From NCBI GenBank assembly GCA_004376055.2, contig CP049016.1, forward strand, positions 62,001 to 126,000: a stretch of DNA of 64,000 nt, in the 5' to 3' direction. Shown here piece by piece: positions 42,771-52,141 of this stretch (positions are counted from its first letter, which is position 1; every line of letters starts with the position of its first letter). The notes below the pieces were generated by a model. It was not told where the DNA came from. It searched no databases and was given only the letters and a program-made list of their open reading frames with translations. The translations under genes and the position numbers were made by a program. This stretch comes from Nitrospirales bacterium LBB_01. GTDB lineage: Bacteria > Nitrospirota > Thermodesulfovibrionia > Thermodesulfovibrionales > Magnetobacteriaceae.

Positions 42771-43457
42771 TCAATGAAACAAGTCAAAATTACCCTTTAT
42801 AAAACTCACAACGGCTTCATAATCTTTAAACTGTCTCTCCAACTCTTTAAACTCTCTAAAGTGCACACTGCGTTTGTTTTTTCCTCTTCTTACGCCGACA
42901 CCGATATGCAGCATCTCGTGGTAAATAATATATTCTACAATATATCTCGGTATAAGCGGTTTATCCAATACTGGATTTATGGTAATAATACCGAGTTCGG
43001 AGTTGTAAGCGCCAAGCCTGCGCCTCTTTGCAAATCCCATAGATGAGCGTCTTGCCCACGTTATAACACAACTGATGCTGCCCCCAAAGTATGTGCTGTT
43101 AACGGCGTCAAACATTTCCCTGAGGTCGTGAAATTTTCCCTGTGTAATGACAGTTCTTTTGCGGTTGATAGGCGGGGTCTTAATTGAGTCAGCATTGTCT
43201 TTGATATATTTTTTTATAACGGAGTTTTTTGTCTTTTTGTTTGAGGCAATATTGGCTATTTCTTTCATAACGCCAAAAGGCGCCGTAAGAAACATCTTGT
43301 GTGCCCTCACTACAAGCGTTTTATCCTTAGTGGTTATTGTAAGAAGGCTTGAGGAATTGTCGGTTATGGTGAGGTTGGTAGATATGCCCACAGCCTTTTC
43401 AATACACCTTTTTAATCTGTCAAAACCATCAGCATTACCTGCACCTGAGTCATACAT
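42771..43457 (-). CDS. SprT-like zinc metalloprotein
   Basis: 228 residues. The C-terminal half has a zinc-protease-like site, YHEMLHIGVG (HExxH) followed by HFREFKELERQF (third ligand). The SprT-type layout (FDAVNSTYFGG, ITWARRSSMGFAKRRRLGAYN, IITINPVLDKP, YIVEYIIYHEMLH) is clear. Proteins of this type are linked to protein quality or DNA-protein crosslink removal, but bacterial members are unknown. No ribosome site; a promoter -10 ends 7 nt before the ATG. Confidence 0.85.
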   Translation of the reverse strand: MYDSGAGNADGFDRLKRCIEKAVGISTNLTITDNSSSLLTITTKDKTLVVRAHKMFLTAPFGVMKEIANIASNKKTKNSVIKKYIKDNADSIKTPPINRKRTVITQGKFHDLREMFDAVNSTYFGGSISCVITWARRSSMGFAKRRRLGAYNSELGIITINPVLDKPLIPRYIVEYIIYHEMLHIGVGVRRGKNKRSVHFREFKELERQFKDYEAVVSFIKGNFDLFH

Positions 43458-43464
43458 CAGTGAT

Positions 43465-43494
43465 ATTGTAAAACAAACAAGTGACGTCTGTAAA
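43465..43494 (-). promoter_or_regulatory. Promoter of the SprT-like gene (possibly leaderless)
   Basis: Minus strand: -35 TTTACA (43494-43489), an 18-nt spacer, -10 TACAAT (43470-43465), then 7 nt to the ATG. Both hexamers match 5 of 6. Confidence 0.6.
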
Positions 43495-44438
43495 TTTATG
43501 CATCTAAACGACTAATTGCCGCTAATTTCCTCAATATAGCATGGTACGTCAGAGACATATAAATCAAATGAACCGTTTGTAACGCTGTAGTATGAAACAG
43601 TGAAGTTACCGCTCTCATCTGCTGGGGTGCTCTGTGTTACTAATGCGCCTGTGACACTTGTGCTTGACAGTGGAAATGTTATAGTCTTGCCTGTGTTTGC
43701 CCATACCACATACACAGGTTTACCGGCTACCTCAAATTTATAGGCATACGTGGAGTTGTCCTGAAAGGCAGGAGCGGTTGTAACTGATGTGAAAGAATCA
43801 ATTTTTTTTATCAATTTCTTAAGCGTATAGTATGCTTTTTTTTTTCTGTCTCCCTGGGGATCAATAAGTCCGGCATCAGACATTTTGTAATAGACATAAA
43901 AGATTTTTTCAGCTCCGTCAGCAAAAGCCTTTACATAACCTTTCACAATGTTCTTTGCCTGAGAGTGCTCATCCGGCGAGTTGTTAGCTCCTGTGTCCGG
44001 GTGGTTTGTGCTAAAAACCATGTATTCGGTGTTCCATAGTCTGTTAACATTTTTATGGCTAAAGATATCGTGCCAGAGGCTTGTCGCAAGGTCTCCGACA
44101 TCATCGTGCTGCGGCAGATAGTGCCAATTGCCTACGTCAAAAGGTGAAGCCCCCGTCAAATCCAGCACATCCTGCCAGTATGAGGTGTTACCGCCGGTTG
44201 CTCCGCCATTTAATATCTGTGCCTGAGGATAAACTTTCTTAATCGCTGTTGTTGTGACCTTAACAAGCTCCATGTAGTCAGTCTCTGTTCCCTTATAAAA
44301 TATCATTGGCGAGTCGGGGGTAAGGCTGGATATAGTGGACCCCATTGTCAAGACCACTTTTTAGTGGACTTAAGGTATAGCCCTCTAAGAGGGTATTTAG
44401 TCTGTTAGTATAAGGGTAAGGGATAGGGTAATGCATCC

Positions 44439-45266
44439 TTACGCCGCCATCGCAAAATCAGAGCTTTTATAAACCTCGGCAGGTGTTTTGCCTCTAAGCG
44501 TAGAATGCGGACGCTCATTGTTATAAAAATCAAAATAGCTCCTTAGCGCTTTAATCAACTCATCAACAGTTTCATAATCTTTTATATAAACCTCCTCATA
44601 CTTGACACTGCGCCACAGCCGCTCAATCATGATATTATCCATAGCCCGTCCTCTGCCATCCATACTTATCCGAATCCCATTGCTCTGAAGCACATTGATA
44701 AACGCTGCCCCTGTATACTGGCTGCCTTGATCTGTGTTGAATATCTCAGGACTGCCATAGAGCCTAAGGGCTCGCTCAAGGCTACTTACGCAAAAACCAT
44801 CATCCATTGTCACTGACACCTCCCATGACAGCACATAGCGGCTATACCAGTCCATTACTGCTGTCAGATACACAAAGCCATGTCTCATTCGAATATACGT
44901 TATATCACTGCACCAGACTTGGTTGATGATAGTAATATCTAATAATCGCAGTAGATAAGGGTAAACTTTATGTTGCTTATTCCGTACTGTCGTTCTTTTT
45001 CTGGGTGCTATAGATACAAGACCCATCAACATCATCAAACGCTTTACTCGCTTGCGATTTACTTTATATCCTGCTCGGAAAAGAATGTAAACCATTGTGC
45101 GGCTTCCATACCATGGATGCATTGTGTACTGCTCATCTATTGCCCTCATCACCTTCAAATTCTCCTCGCTCTCCGGTACTGCCTGACGATAATAACTGGA
45201 GCGTGGAAGGCTTAGCAGGTTACACTGCTGACGAATACTCAATTCCTTATTTGCTGGCTCTATCAT
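44439..45266 (-). CDS. IS3-family transposase OrfB (DDE integrase)
   Basis: 275 residues. The catalytic triad is D121 (WCSDITY), D179 (FNTDQGSQYTG) and E215 (NIMIERLWRSVKYEEVY), with 35 residues between the second D and E (DD35E). The N-terminal HTH_21 region precedes it. It is normally made as an OrfAB fusion by -1 frameshifting; the -1 frame from orfA's A9 run is open through to the ATG here. Confidence 0.94.
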   Translation of the reverse strand: MIEPANKELSIRQQCNLLSLPRSSYYRQAVPESEENLKVMRAIDEQYTMHPWYGSRTMVYILFRAGYKVNRKRVKRLMMLMGLVSIAPRKRTTVRNKQHKVYPYLLRLLDITIINQVWCSDITYIRMRHGFVYLTAVMDWYSRYVLSWEVSVTMDDGFCVSSLERALRLYGSPEIFNTDQGSQYTGAAFINVLQSNGIRISMDGRGRAMDNIMIERLWRSVKYEEVYIKDYETVDELIKALRSYFDFYNNERPHSTLRGKTPAEVYKSSDFAMAA

Positions 45267-45280
45267 CGCTCGTTTCTCAC

Positions 45281-45574
45281 TTACCGTTGCGCAAGTAACA
45301 GGCTCTTTTTTTTTAGCCAGTCCACTTCTACTTGCAACTTCCCTATTTGACTATATAACCGCTCTCGCTCTGATTCATATGCCGCCTGAGAATTTTCTTG
45401 CACTCCATTAAATAACGTTGACGCCCCTTCTACTAAATGCTTTTTCCATTCATTCACCTGGTTCACATGAATATCAAATTCCTGCGCTATCTCATTGGCT
45501 GTCCTCTGACCTTTGAGCGCTTCTATTGCTACTTTTGCTTTGTACTCTTTGCCAAACTTCCGTCTGTTTTTCAT
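45281..45574 (-). CDS. IS3-family transposase OrfA
   Basis: 97 residues: helix-turn-helix (KAKVAIEALKGQRTANEIAQEF) that binds the IS ends, and a leucine zipper (YSQIGKLQVEVDWLKKK). A run of nine A followed by G (45305-45313) near its end is the probable -1 slippage site that joins orfA to orfB. Confidence 0.92.
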   Translation of the reverse strand: MKNRRKFGKEYKAKVAIEALKGQRTANEIAQEFDIHVNQVNEWKKHLVEGASTLFNGVQENSQAAYESERERLYSQIGKLQVEVDWLKKKSLLLAQR

Positions 45575-46329
45575 TTTATCCTCCCATTCATTACAACCAG
45601 CTCTATCTTAACTGATTGTCTCATATTTGGGATCCACTATAGGATTCAGGTTCGTTTAATATTTCCCAATACATGATGGGATATAGAAGCCCTGGCATAT
45701 CGTTGAGGCCGTCTCCGTTATACCTCTCAACCAAAGCCTTTACAAAGGCACTGTAAGCTTCAATATCATGTGGATTGTACCTGCTTGTGGGTAAATCAGC
45801 AAGCCATCCTGTTGAGGCCTCCCAGTTCTGCATCCCCTCCCAGTACTCCTGATCCCAGTCAACAAACGGCCAAATTGTTGCCACAATAGAAATTCCGCGC
45901 TTCTGTGCTTCACTTACATACGCATCCGGTATCGTAAAGTCATACACTCCTTTTTTGCGCTCAATTATGTTGCGGTTAAAAGGGCCGGGATGTGGCCTGT
46001 CCCACTTAAATCCAAGATCATCATGCGGTGTAAAATACGAATACGATGTAAACGCAGTGCTCCACGGTATTGACACTGACGAGCTGCCAACCAATCCAAA
46101 GACATTCCCGAGATAGCCAAACCGGTACGTGTTATCATCTGCACATAACAGCATACCCGGCGATAGAAATACCAAAAAAAGCACCATAAGACATGTAATC
46201 CTTGACATAAAAACCACCTGCTAAACAGCTATTGCTGATTTGTAATCAAAGACGGTAGAAAAAATGTATCATTATTTGTACAGGTTTGTCAATATGTCAA
46301 ATTGCCTTGACACACTACTTAGTATCAGA

Positions 46330-46359
46330 TTGACATTTTAGCGCTTATAAATTTATATT
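46330..46359 (+). promoter_or_regulatory. Promoter of the glycosyltransferase gene (possibly leaderless)
   Basis: -35 TTGACA (46330-46335, consensus), an 18-nt spacer, -10 TATATT (46354-46359, 5 of 6), then 6 nt (ACCCCA) to the ATG at 46366. There is no ribosome site. Confidence 0.65.
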
Positions 46360-46365
46360 ACCCCA

Positions 46366-47592
46366 ATGAAAATCCTCCACTTAAGCACATACGACACGCA
46401 CGGAGGCGCCTCCAGAGCAGCATACAGAATTCACGCAGGTTTAAAGAGCCGCGGGGTTGAATCTTGTATGCTTGTGCAAAGAAAATTCAGCAATGATCAA
46501 ACAGTTGAACCAATAGAGGTTTATAAAACAAAAGCAAATCTGAAGCGCAGGTTGTTTTCAAAAATTGAAGAGCTCCCCTTAAAAATTTATAAAAGAACCG
46601 TAAACTACTACCTGCCGCTTCTTCAGGATAATATTGCTGATAACCCCCTCATAGCTGCCGCCGATATAATCCACCTGCACTGGATTTTGTACGGGTTTGT
46701 ACGACCGGATTTTTTATTAAAACTGAGAAAACCTGTTGTCTGGACAGTACAGGATATGTGGCCGTTTACCGGCGGATGTTTTTACTCTTTTGACTGCAAC
46801 GGGTATGAAAGAAGCTGCGGAAACTGTCCGGAACTTAACAGTAAATTTAAAATTGACTACTCATACTGGCTGCTAAAACTAAAGGAAAAGCTATGGAAAA
46901 ATATTAACTTTACAGTGGTAGCGCCATCAAACTGGCTGGCATCGTGTGCATCAAAAAGTGCACTTTTCAGCGCTAAACCTATACGTATGATTCCAAGCTC
47001 TTTAGATACGGCTCTGTTCACACCTACAGAGAAAAAAGCGGCAAGAGATATTCTCAAACTGCCTCAAGATAAAAAAATTGTTCTCCTTGGAGCCGTAGTA
47101 ACTACCGATAAACGTAAAGGATATCAGTACCTGACAGATGCGCTAAAGAAGCATGTGTGCACTTTTGACGTCATGATTTTTGGAATGCAGGATAAGGATA
47201 ATCCTTTAAATATTAACTCTAAAGTCTATAACATGGGTTTTATAAACAATGATGCACAGCTTTCGCTGATATATTCTGCGGCAGATGTTTTTGTTGTGCC
47301 TTCAATTCAGGAGGCATTTGGACTTGTTGCCATTGAAGCTATGGCCTGTGCTACACCGGTTGTCGCCTTTAATGCCACAGGTCTGCCGGATGTGATTAAA
47401 CACAAACAAACCGGCTATTTAGCTCAACCCTATGACGCTGATGATTTATACAACGGAATCTTATGGGTGCTTGAAGACGAAACCAGATTAAATGATCTGT
47501 CAATTAACGCAGTTGAGCGGGTTAAGTCCAATTTCACATACGCTGTCCAGTCGGAAAGATACGTTAAACTATATGAGGAGATACTGTCTTAA
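46366..47592 (+). CDS. Glycosyltransferase family 4 protein
   Basis: 408 residues with the GT-B fold. The start MKILHLSTYDTHGGASRAAYRIHAGL and the cysteine-rich WTVQDMWPFTGGCFYSFDCNGYERSCGNCPEL segment resemble WcaC/colanic-acid type enzymes. The C-terminal donor-binding region has PSIQEAFGLVAIEAMACATPVV (E-x7-E). It probably adds a sugar to a surface polysaccharide or lipid-linked glycan. It opens the plus-strand block of sugar genes. Confidence 0.9.
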   Translation: MKILHLSTYDTHGGASRAAYRIHAGLKSRGVESCMLVQRKFSNDQTVEPIEVYKTKANLKRRLFSKIEELPLKIYKRTVNYYLPLLQDNIADNPLIAAADIIHLHWILYGFVRPDFLLKLRKPVVWTVQDMWPFTGGCFYSFDCNGYERSCGNCPELNSKFKIDYSYWLLKLKEKLWKNINFTVVAPSNWLASCASKSALFSAKPIRMIPSSLDTALFTPTEKKAARDILKLPQDKKIVLLGAVVTTDKRKGYQYLTDALKKHVCTFDVMIFGMQDKDNPLNINSKVYNMGFINNDAQLSLIYSAADVFVVPSIQEAFGLVAIEAMACATPVVAFNATGLPDVIKHKQTGYLAQPYDADDLYNGILWVLEDETRLNDLSINAVERVKSNFTYAVQSERYVKLYEEILS

Positions 47593-47599
47593 GCTATGT

Positions 47600-47629
47600 T
47601 TGGATACTTTCCCCCTCAACTGTTATAAT
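47600..47629 (+). promoter_or_regulatory. Promoter of the YchF-like GTPase gene
   Basis: -35 TTGGAT (47600-47605), an 18-nt spacer, perfect -10 TATAAT (47624-47629). Leader about 20 nt with AAGGAGG before the TTG start. Confidence 0.5.
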
Positions 47630-47656
47630 ACTGCTTTATAAGGAGGCTTTAAAAAA

Positions 47657-48733
47657 TTGAAAATAGCAATAACCGGACTTGTTAACTCCGGGAAAACCAC
47701 TATATTTAATGCACTAACAGGCTTAAGTCTTGAGACGTCCATATACCCCTCAACACCCTCTGAGCCGCACCCAGGTCTTGTAAAAGTACCTGACGCAAGG
47801 ATTGATACCCTTTCAAGTATCTATAAACCAAAGAAAACCACTTATTCAACCGTAGAGTACATAGACTTTATTGGAATATCAAAGGGAGGGCTTCTCCAAA
47901 ACAGGAAATCCTTTGACGCTATAAAAGACGCCGACGCTCTTGTTGAAACTATCCGGGTATTTAAGGATGAGTCGGTAGTACATCAGGAAAACTCAATAGA
48001 CCCCGTCCGTGATGCTCTTAATGTCGAGATGGAGCTGATTTTTGCAGACTTTGACCTGGTTGAAAAACGTATTGCCAAGATGGAGGACGGCTCTAAACGG
48101 GGCAAAAAACCCGATGAAGTGGAAATGAAGCTGCTTCAAAAGTGCAGGGACTATCTTGAGCGTGAGGTGCCGCTTAGAGCCGCTGAGTTTTCAGAGGTGG
48201 AACTGAAAGGGCTTCGCCATCTTCAGTTTGTATCAATCAAACCAAAAATAATTGTTCTCAATATGGGTGAGGGCGATGCGCCGCCTGAGGACATTGTGTC
48301 ACAGATTAGCCAAAAACTAAAACTCCAGCCGCAGTTTATAATGCCAGTGTATGGCAAAATAGAGATGGAAATAGGACAGCTCTCTCCAGAAGAGGCAAGG
48401 GAGTTTCTTGATGAGTTAAAAATAGAGGAGCCTGCTCTTAATAAATTAATACGCGCTAGTTATGCTCTGCTTGGGGCTATTTCTTTTTTAACCGTAGGAC
48501 AGGATGAGGTGCGTGCGTGGACCATAAGGGGCGGCTCCACAGCGCTTGAGGCTGCAGGCAAAATCCACTCCGACATTGAAAGAGGGTTTATTCGTGCTGA
48601 GATCGTCTCCTATACAGATTTTATGGCAGCAGGCACAATGCCTGACGCCAAGAAGGCTGGCACTGTCCGACTTGAAGGAAAAACTTATGTCGTAAACGAT
48701 GGAGATATTGTAAATTTTCGTTTTAATGTGTAA
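47657..48733 (+). CDS. YchF/OLA1-family GTPase-like protein
   Basis: 358 residues. G1 GLVNSGKTTIFNALTG near the start and DFIG (G3); the C-terminal TGS-like domain reads VRAWTIRGGSTALEAAGKIHSDIERGFIRAEIVSY, diagnostic of the YchF family. YchF proteins bind ATP better than GTP and associate with ribosomes. The start is TTG at 47657 after AAGGAGG. The G4 position reads NMGE. Divergent central region compared with typical YchF. Confidence 0.88.
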   Translation: MKIAITGLVNSGKTTIFNALTGLSLETSIYPSTPSEPHPGLVKVPDARIDTLSSIYKPKKTTYSTVEYIDFIGISKGGLLQNRKSFDAIKDADALVETIRVFKDESVVHQENSIDPVRDALNVEMELIFADFDLVEKRIAKMEDGSKRGKKPDEVEMKLLQKCRDYLEREVPLRAAEFSEVELKGLRHLQFVSIKPKIIVLNMGEGDAPPEDIVSQISQKLKLQPQFIMPVYGKIEMEIGQLSPEEAREFLDELKIEEPALNKLIRASYALLGAISFLTVGQDEVRAWTIRGGSTALEAAGKIHSDIERGFIRAEIVSYTDFMAAGTMPDAKKAGTVRLEGKTYVVNDGDIVNFRFNV

Positions 48734-48766
48734 AATTAAATCATTTGCATAAACGGGTTACAGCTT

Positions 48767-48796
48767 TTGCCAAATCAAATGGTTTTAAGCTATAAT
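48767..48796 (+). promoter_or_regulatory. Promoter of the glgM-glgE genes
   Basis: -35 TTGCCA (48767-48772), an 18-nt spacer, perfect -10 TATAAT (48791-48796). Leader about 70 nt. Confidence 0.55.
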
Positions 48797-48871
48797 TCCA
48801 CCGGTATGATGTGTAGTAAATTAACGAGTGGGTAAACGGCAAACTGTCAGGCACCCTGTAGAGGAGCATAT

Positions 48872-50074
48872 ATGAAAGCATTGATATTGACAAACGAATA
48901 TCCACCGAATGTTTACGGCGGAGCCGGTGTGCATGTGGAGTACCTAAGCCGTGAGATGTCTAGGCTTATTGATGTAGATGTAAGGTGTTTTGGTAATCAG
49001 GACTCAGGCCCTGGAAATTTAAAAGTGAACGGCTTTAGCTTTGACCCAAAACTGTTTGAAAATACAGATAAACAGTTGAAGTCAGTTTTTACTGCCCTCT
49101 ACAACTGTGTGATGATGAACTCAACCCCAATTGATGCAGACGTTATTCACTGCCACACATGGTACACACATTTTGGCGGCATTACCGCAAGAAAATCCTA
49201 TAATATTCCTCTTTTTATAACAACTCACTCACTTGAACCACTGAGGCCGTGGAAACGTGAACAGTTGGGACACGGCTACGATATGTCGGTATGGATTGAA
49301 AAAACCGCACTTAACATGGCTGATTCCATAGTGGCAGTCTCAGAGGGAATGAAACAGGATATAATAAGGCTTTTTGATATAGACGAAAAAAAGATAACCG
49401 TAATTTATAACGGCATTGATACGGATGAGTATAAACCAACGCAGTCAGAGGAGATACTGACAGAGTACGGCATTGACCCCAACAAACCGTATGTGCTTTT
49501 TGTAGGCAGAATCACAAGACAAAAGGGCATAATACATCTGGTAAATGCTATCTCTCATATAAATGACGAGGTTCAGATTGTGCTTTGTGCCGGCCAGCCG
49601 GACACTCCTGAGATTAAGGCTGAGATGGAGGCTGGTGTAAAGAAAATTCAACAAAAACGGAAAAATATTATCTGGATACAAAAAATGGTACCCAAACCGC
49701 ATATAATTCCCATTTATTCCCATGCCTCGGTTTTCTGCTGTCCGTCCATTTATGAACCCTTTGGAATAATAAATCTTGAAGCTATGGCCTGCTCGATACC
49801 GGTTGTGGCCTCTGCTGTAGGCGGCATTGTGGAGATAGTACAGGACGGGATAACCGGCACACTGGTCAACCTTGAGCAGCTTAAAGAGTGCCCCTTTGAA
49901 CCTGTTGAGCCAAATGTGTTTTCAAAAGACCTTGCAAATGCCATAAACAAAATTCTTGACGATAAAGCGCTCAGGCTAAATATGGGACTATCTGGTAGGA
50001 CACGAGCTGAGCAGCACTTCAGTTGGAAAACTATTGCAAGAGAAGTAGTTGATTTATATAGTAAATATATATAA
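48872..50074 (+). CDS. glgM: GT4 glycogen synthase / maltose-1-phosphate synthase (GlgM-like)
   Basis: 400 residues. It begins with TNEYPPNVYGGAGVHVEYLS, the signature of the actinobacterial GlgA/GlgM class, and has HTHSLEPLRPWK-type (here TTHSLEPLRPWKREQLG) and the E-x7-E motif PFGIINLEAMACSIPVV. GlgM makes maltose-1-phosphate from ADP-glucose and glucose-1-phosphate. Its partner GlgE is the next gene, 48 nt on, which favours the maltose-1-phosphate route over classical GlgA. Whether it also makes glycogen directly cannot be read from sequence. Confidence 0.88.
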   Translation: MKALILTNEYPPNVYGGAGVHVEYLSREMSRLIDVDVRCFGNQDSGPGNLKVNGFSFDPKLFENTDKQLKSVFTALYNCVMMNSTPIDADVIHCHTWYTHFGGITARKSYNIPLFITTHSLEPLRPWKREQLGHGYDMSVWIEKTALNMADSIVAVSEGMKQDIIRLFDIDEKKITVIYNGIDTDEYKPTQSEEILTEYGIDPNKPYVLFVGRITRQKGIIHLVNAISHINDEVQIVLCAGQPDTPEIKAEMEAGVKKIQQKRKNIIWIQKMVPKPHIIPIYSHASVFCCPSIYEPFGIINLEAMACSIPVVASAVGGIVEIVQDGITGTLVNLEQLKECPFEPVEPNVFSKDLANAINKILDDKALRLNMGLSGRTRAEQHFSWKTIAREVVDLYSKYI

Positions 50075-50122
50075 CAGACGGATGTTGGCAAAATAAACTA
50101 ATAGCCGCTCGGAGGATTCAGG

Positions 50123-52126
50123 ATGAATGCTGTTTTGATAAAACCCTTTGTAATAGAGGCGATAACGCCGTCAGTGGATGGTGGTAAGTTTCCGATAAAA
50201 CGGGAGGTTGGAGAAACTCTAGTTGTAACTGCCACAGTCTATAGAGACGGTCACGACGTAACTCGGGTCTTTCTTAAGTATAAGGAAAAACACGGTGATA
50301 AAACGTGGCAGAGTGTAGAGATGGAATCACTCAATGCTGGGCTTGATTTATGGCGGGGAGCGTTTTTACTTGAAAAAAACACAAGATATCTTTATACGAT
50401 AGAGGCATACACGGACACTTACCAGTCATGGCTCAAAGATACTACCAAGAAATTTGCAGCCGGAGCCGATATTAAAAGTGAGCTGACAGAGGGTGAGATT
50501 TTTATAAAATCTCTAATAGATGAAAGTGTTCCCGAAGATGAGAAATCATACGTCAGTGGGATTCTTGTCCTTATAGGCAAGAAAAAAAATCAGAAAGACA
50601 AACTTACGATAATGTCTGATACAGTGTTGACAGATTTTATTACAACGTATGAGAAAAAGCCTGATTTGACGGTTTATGAACCCTGCCTTGAGGTCGTTGT
50701 TGACAGAGAGCGAGCGCGTTATGCCGCATGGTATGAGATATTTCCGCGTTCTCAGGGAAATAAACCCGGAAAAAGCGCCACGTTTAAGGACTGTATAAAG
50801 CGTCTTCCTGAGATAAAGGAGATGGGCTTTGACGTCTTATACCTTACTCCGATTCATCCCATCGGAGTTACAAAACGAAAAGGACCAAATAACAGTTTAA
50901 ACCCCTCAGAGCTGGACCCTGGCTGTCCGTATGCGATAGGGAGTGCTCTTGGCGGTCATAAGGCTGTAGAGCCCGGCCTTGGCATGTTAAAGGATTTTGA
51001 TGAGCTGGATAAAGCCTGCAAAAAAATGGGAATGGAGATAGCTCTTGATTTTGCGATTAACTGCTCACCAGATCATCCCTACGTAAAGGAGCATCCTGAG
51101 TGGTTTTTTAAGCGCCCTGACGGAACGATTAAGTATGCTGAAAATCCCCCTAAAAAGTACGAGGATATCTATCCACTTAATTTCTATGCCCCCGGGGATA
51201 CACAAGATAAACTCTGGAACGAGATGAAAAGCATCCTTGAATTTTGGATCAAGCACGGCGTCAGAATATTCAGAGTGGACAACCCACACACTAAACCGAT
51301 ACCGTTTTGGCATTGGCTGATTACAGAGCTTCAGAGCGACTACCCGGATGTGATATTCCTCTCTGAGGCGTTTACACGACCGCCTATGATGAGAATGCTT
51401 GCCAAAGTGGGTTTCACTCAGTCTTATACGTATTTTACGTGGAGAAATTTTAAAGGTGAAATTATAGATTATTTTACGGAGCTTACCCACTCGGAAAGTG
51501 CCGAGTATATGAGGGGAAACCTGTTTGCAAACACCCCGGATATTTTACCTCGGATTTTACAAATAGGCGGAAGATCAGCTTTTAAGATGCGTTTTGTTTT
51601 AGCAGCCACACTGTCTTCTGTCTATGGCATATACAGCGGGTATGAGTTATGTGAAAACACAGCCATTACAGGTAAAGAGGAGTATTTTAACTCCGAAAAG
51701 TATGACTATAAAGTATGGGACTGGGACAGAGAAGGCAATATTAAGGATTTTATCACAAAAATAAACAGAATCCGGCATGAAAACAAGGCACTGCACAAGT
51801 ACAAAAACCTGCGTTTCTATCAATCGGATAACGATAATATCTTATTTTACGGAAAGACCTCTGGCGATAATAAAAATGTAATTCTATGTGCGGTTAACCT
51901 TGACCCCTTTAATACCCATAGCTGCAAACTGACAATTCCTACCGAACTGTTTGGGATAGCACACGATGAGACGTATGAGCTTCAGAACCTCATAAACGGA
52001 GAGCGTACTCCGCTTAGAGGACAGGAGTATTTTGTTACCTTAAACCCCGACTGGGAACCATGCTTTATATACAAGGTGAATCGCTGGGTTCATACGGAGG
52101 ACAAGTTTGACTATTTTAATATGTAA
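50123..52126 (+). CDS. glgE: Alpha-1,4-glucan:maltose-1-phosphate maltosyltransferase GlgE
   Basis: 667 residues, GH13_3 enzyme. An N-terminal beta-sandwich (about 1-190), then the TIM barrel with the nucleophile D386 (FRVDNPHT) and the acid/base E415 (FLSEAFTRP), which line up with D394 and E423 of Streptomyces GlgE. It moves maltosyl units from maltose-1-phosphate to the growing glucan, releasing phosphate. GGAGG lies ahead of the ATG. Paired with glgM. Confidence 0.94.
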   Translation: MNAVLIKPFVIEAITPSVDGGKFPIKREVGETLVVTATVYRDGHDVTRVFLKYKEKHGDKTWQSVEMESLNAGLDLWRGAFLLEKNTRYLYTIEAYTDTYQSWLKDTTKKFAAGADIKSELTEGEIFIKSLIDESVPEDEKSYVSGILVLIGKKKNQKDKLTIMSDTVLTDFITTYEKKPDLTVYEPCLEVVVDRERARYAAWYEIFPRSQGNKPGKSATFKDCIKRLPEIKEMGFDVLYLTPIHPIGVTKRKGPNNSLNPSELDPGCPYAIGSALGGHKAVEPGLGMLKDFDELDKACKKMGMEIALDFAINCSPDHPYVKEHPEWFFKRPDGTIKYAENPPKKYEDIYPLNFYAPGDTQDKLWNEMKSILEFWIKHGVRIFRVDNPHTKPIPFWHWLITELQSDYPDVIFLSEAFTRPPMMRMLAKVGFTQSYTYFTWRNFKGEIIDYFTELTHSESAEYMRGNLFANTPDILPRILQIGGRSAFKMRFVLAATLSSVYGIYSGYELCENTAITGKEEYFNSEKYDYKVWDWDREGNIKDFITKINRIRHENKALHKYKNLRFYQSDNDNILFYGKTSGDNKNVILCAVNLDPFNTHSCKLTIPTELFGIAHDETYELQNLINGERTPLRGQEYFVTLNPDWEPCFIYKVNRWVHTEDKFDYFNM

Positions 52127-52141
52127 CACGCTCAAGACAAG

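Larger units (their letters stand above)
44336..45636 (-). mobile_element. IS3-family insertion sequence, ~1.3 kb
   Basis: 1301 bp with imperfect terminal inverted repeats starting TGGACCCCA (44336) and, on the other strand, TGGATCCCA (45636). The flanks share TATA (44331-44334 and 45638-45641), a probable 3-5 bp target duplication. It carries orfA and orfB in the IS3 arrangement, transcribed on the minus strand, and splits a glycosidase gene. Both genes look intact, so it may be active. Confidence 0.88.
43512..46208 (-). pseudogene. Secreted glycosidase-like gene interrupted by an IS3 element
   Basis: The 5' part (46208-45637) has a signal peptide (hydrophobic ITCLMVLFLVFLSPGMLLC) and a TIM-barrel glycosidase start ending at MYWEILNEPES; the NEP motif is the acid/base site of clan A enzymes such as GH39/GH42. 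The start is ATG at 46208 with AGGTGG just upstream. The 3' part (44335-43512) continues with YMELVKVTTTAIKKVYPQAQILNGGATGG and a C-terminal beta-domain. The IS (44336-45636) lies between them. Removing the IS and one copy of the duplicated TATA leaves the parts one base out of frame, so the gene has a further defect or the target sequence differs. Substrate unknown. Confidence 0.8.

Noticed and set aside
45281-45574. orfA and orfB of the IS as broken transposase
   Set aside because: The -1 frame is open across the junction and has a slippery A run, the normal IS3 design.
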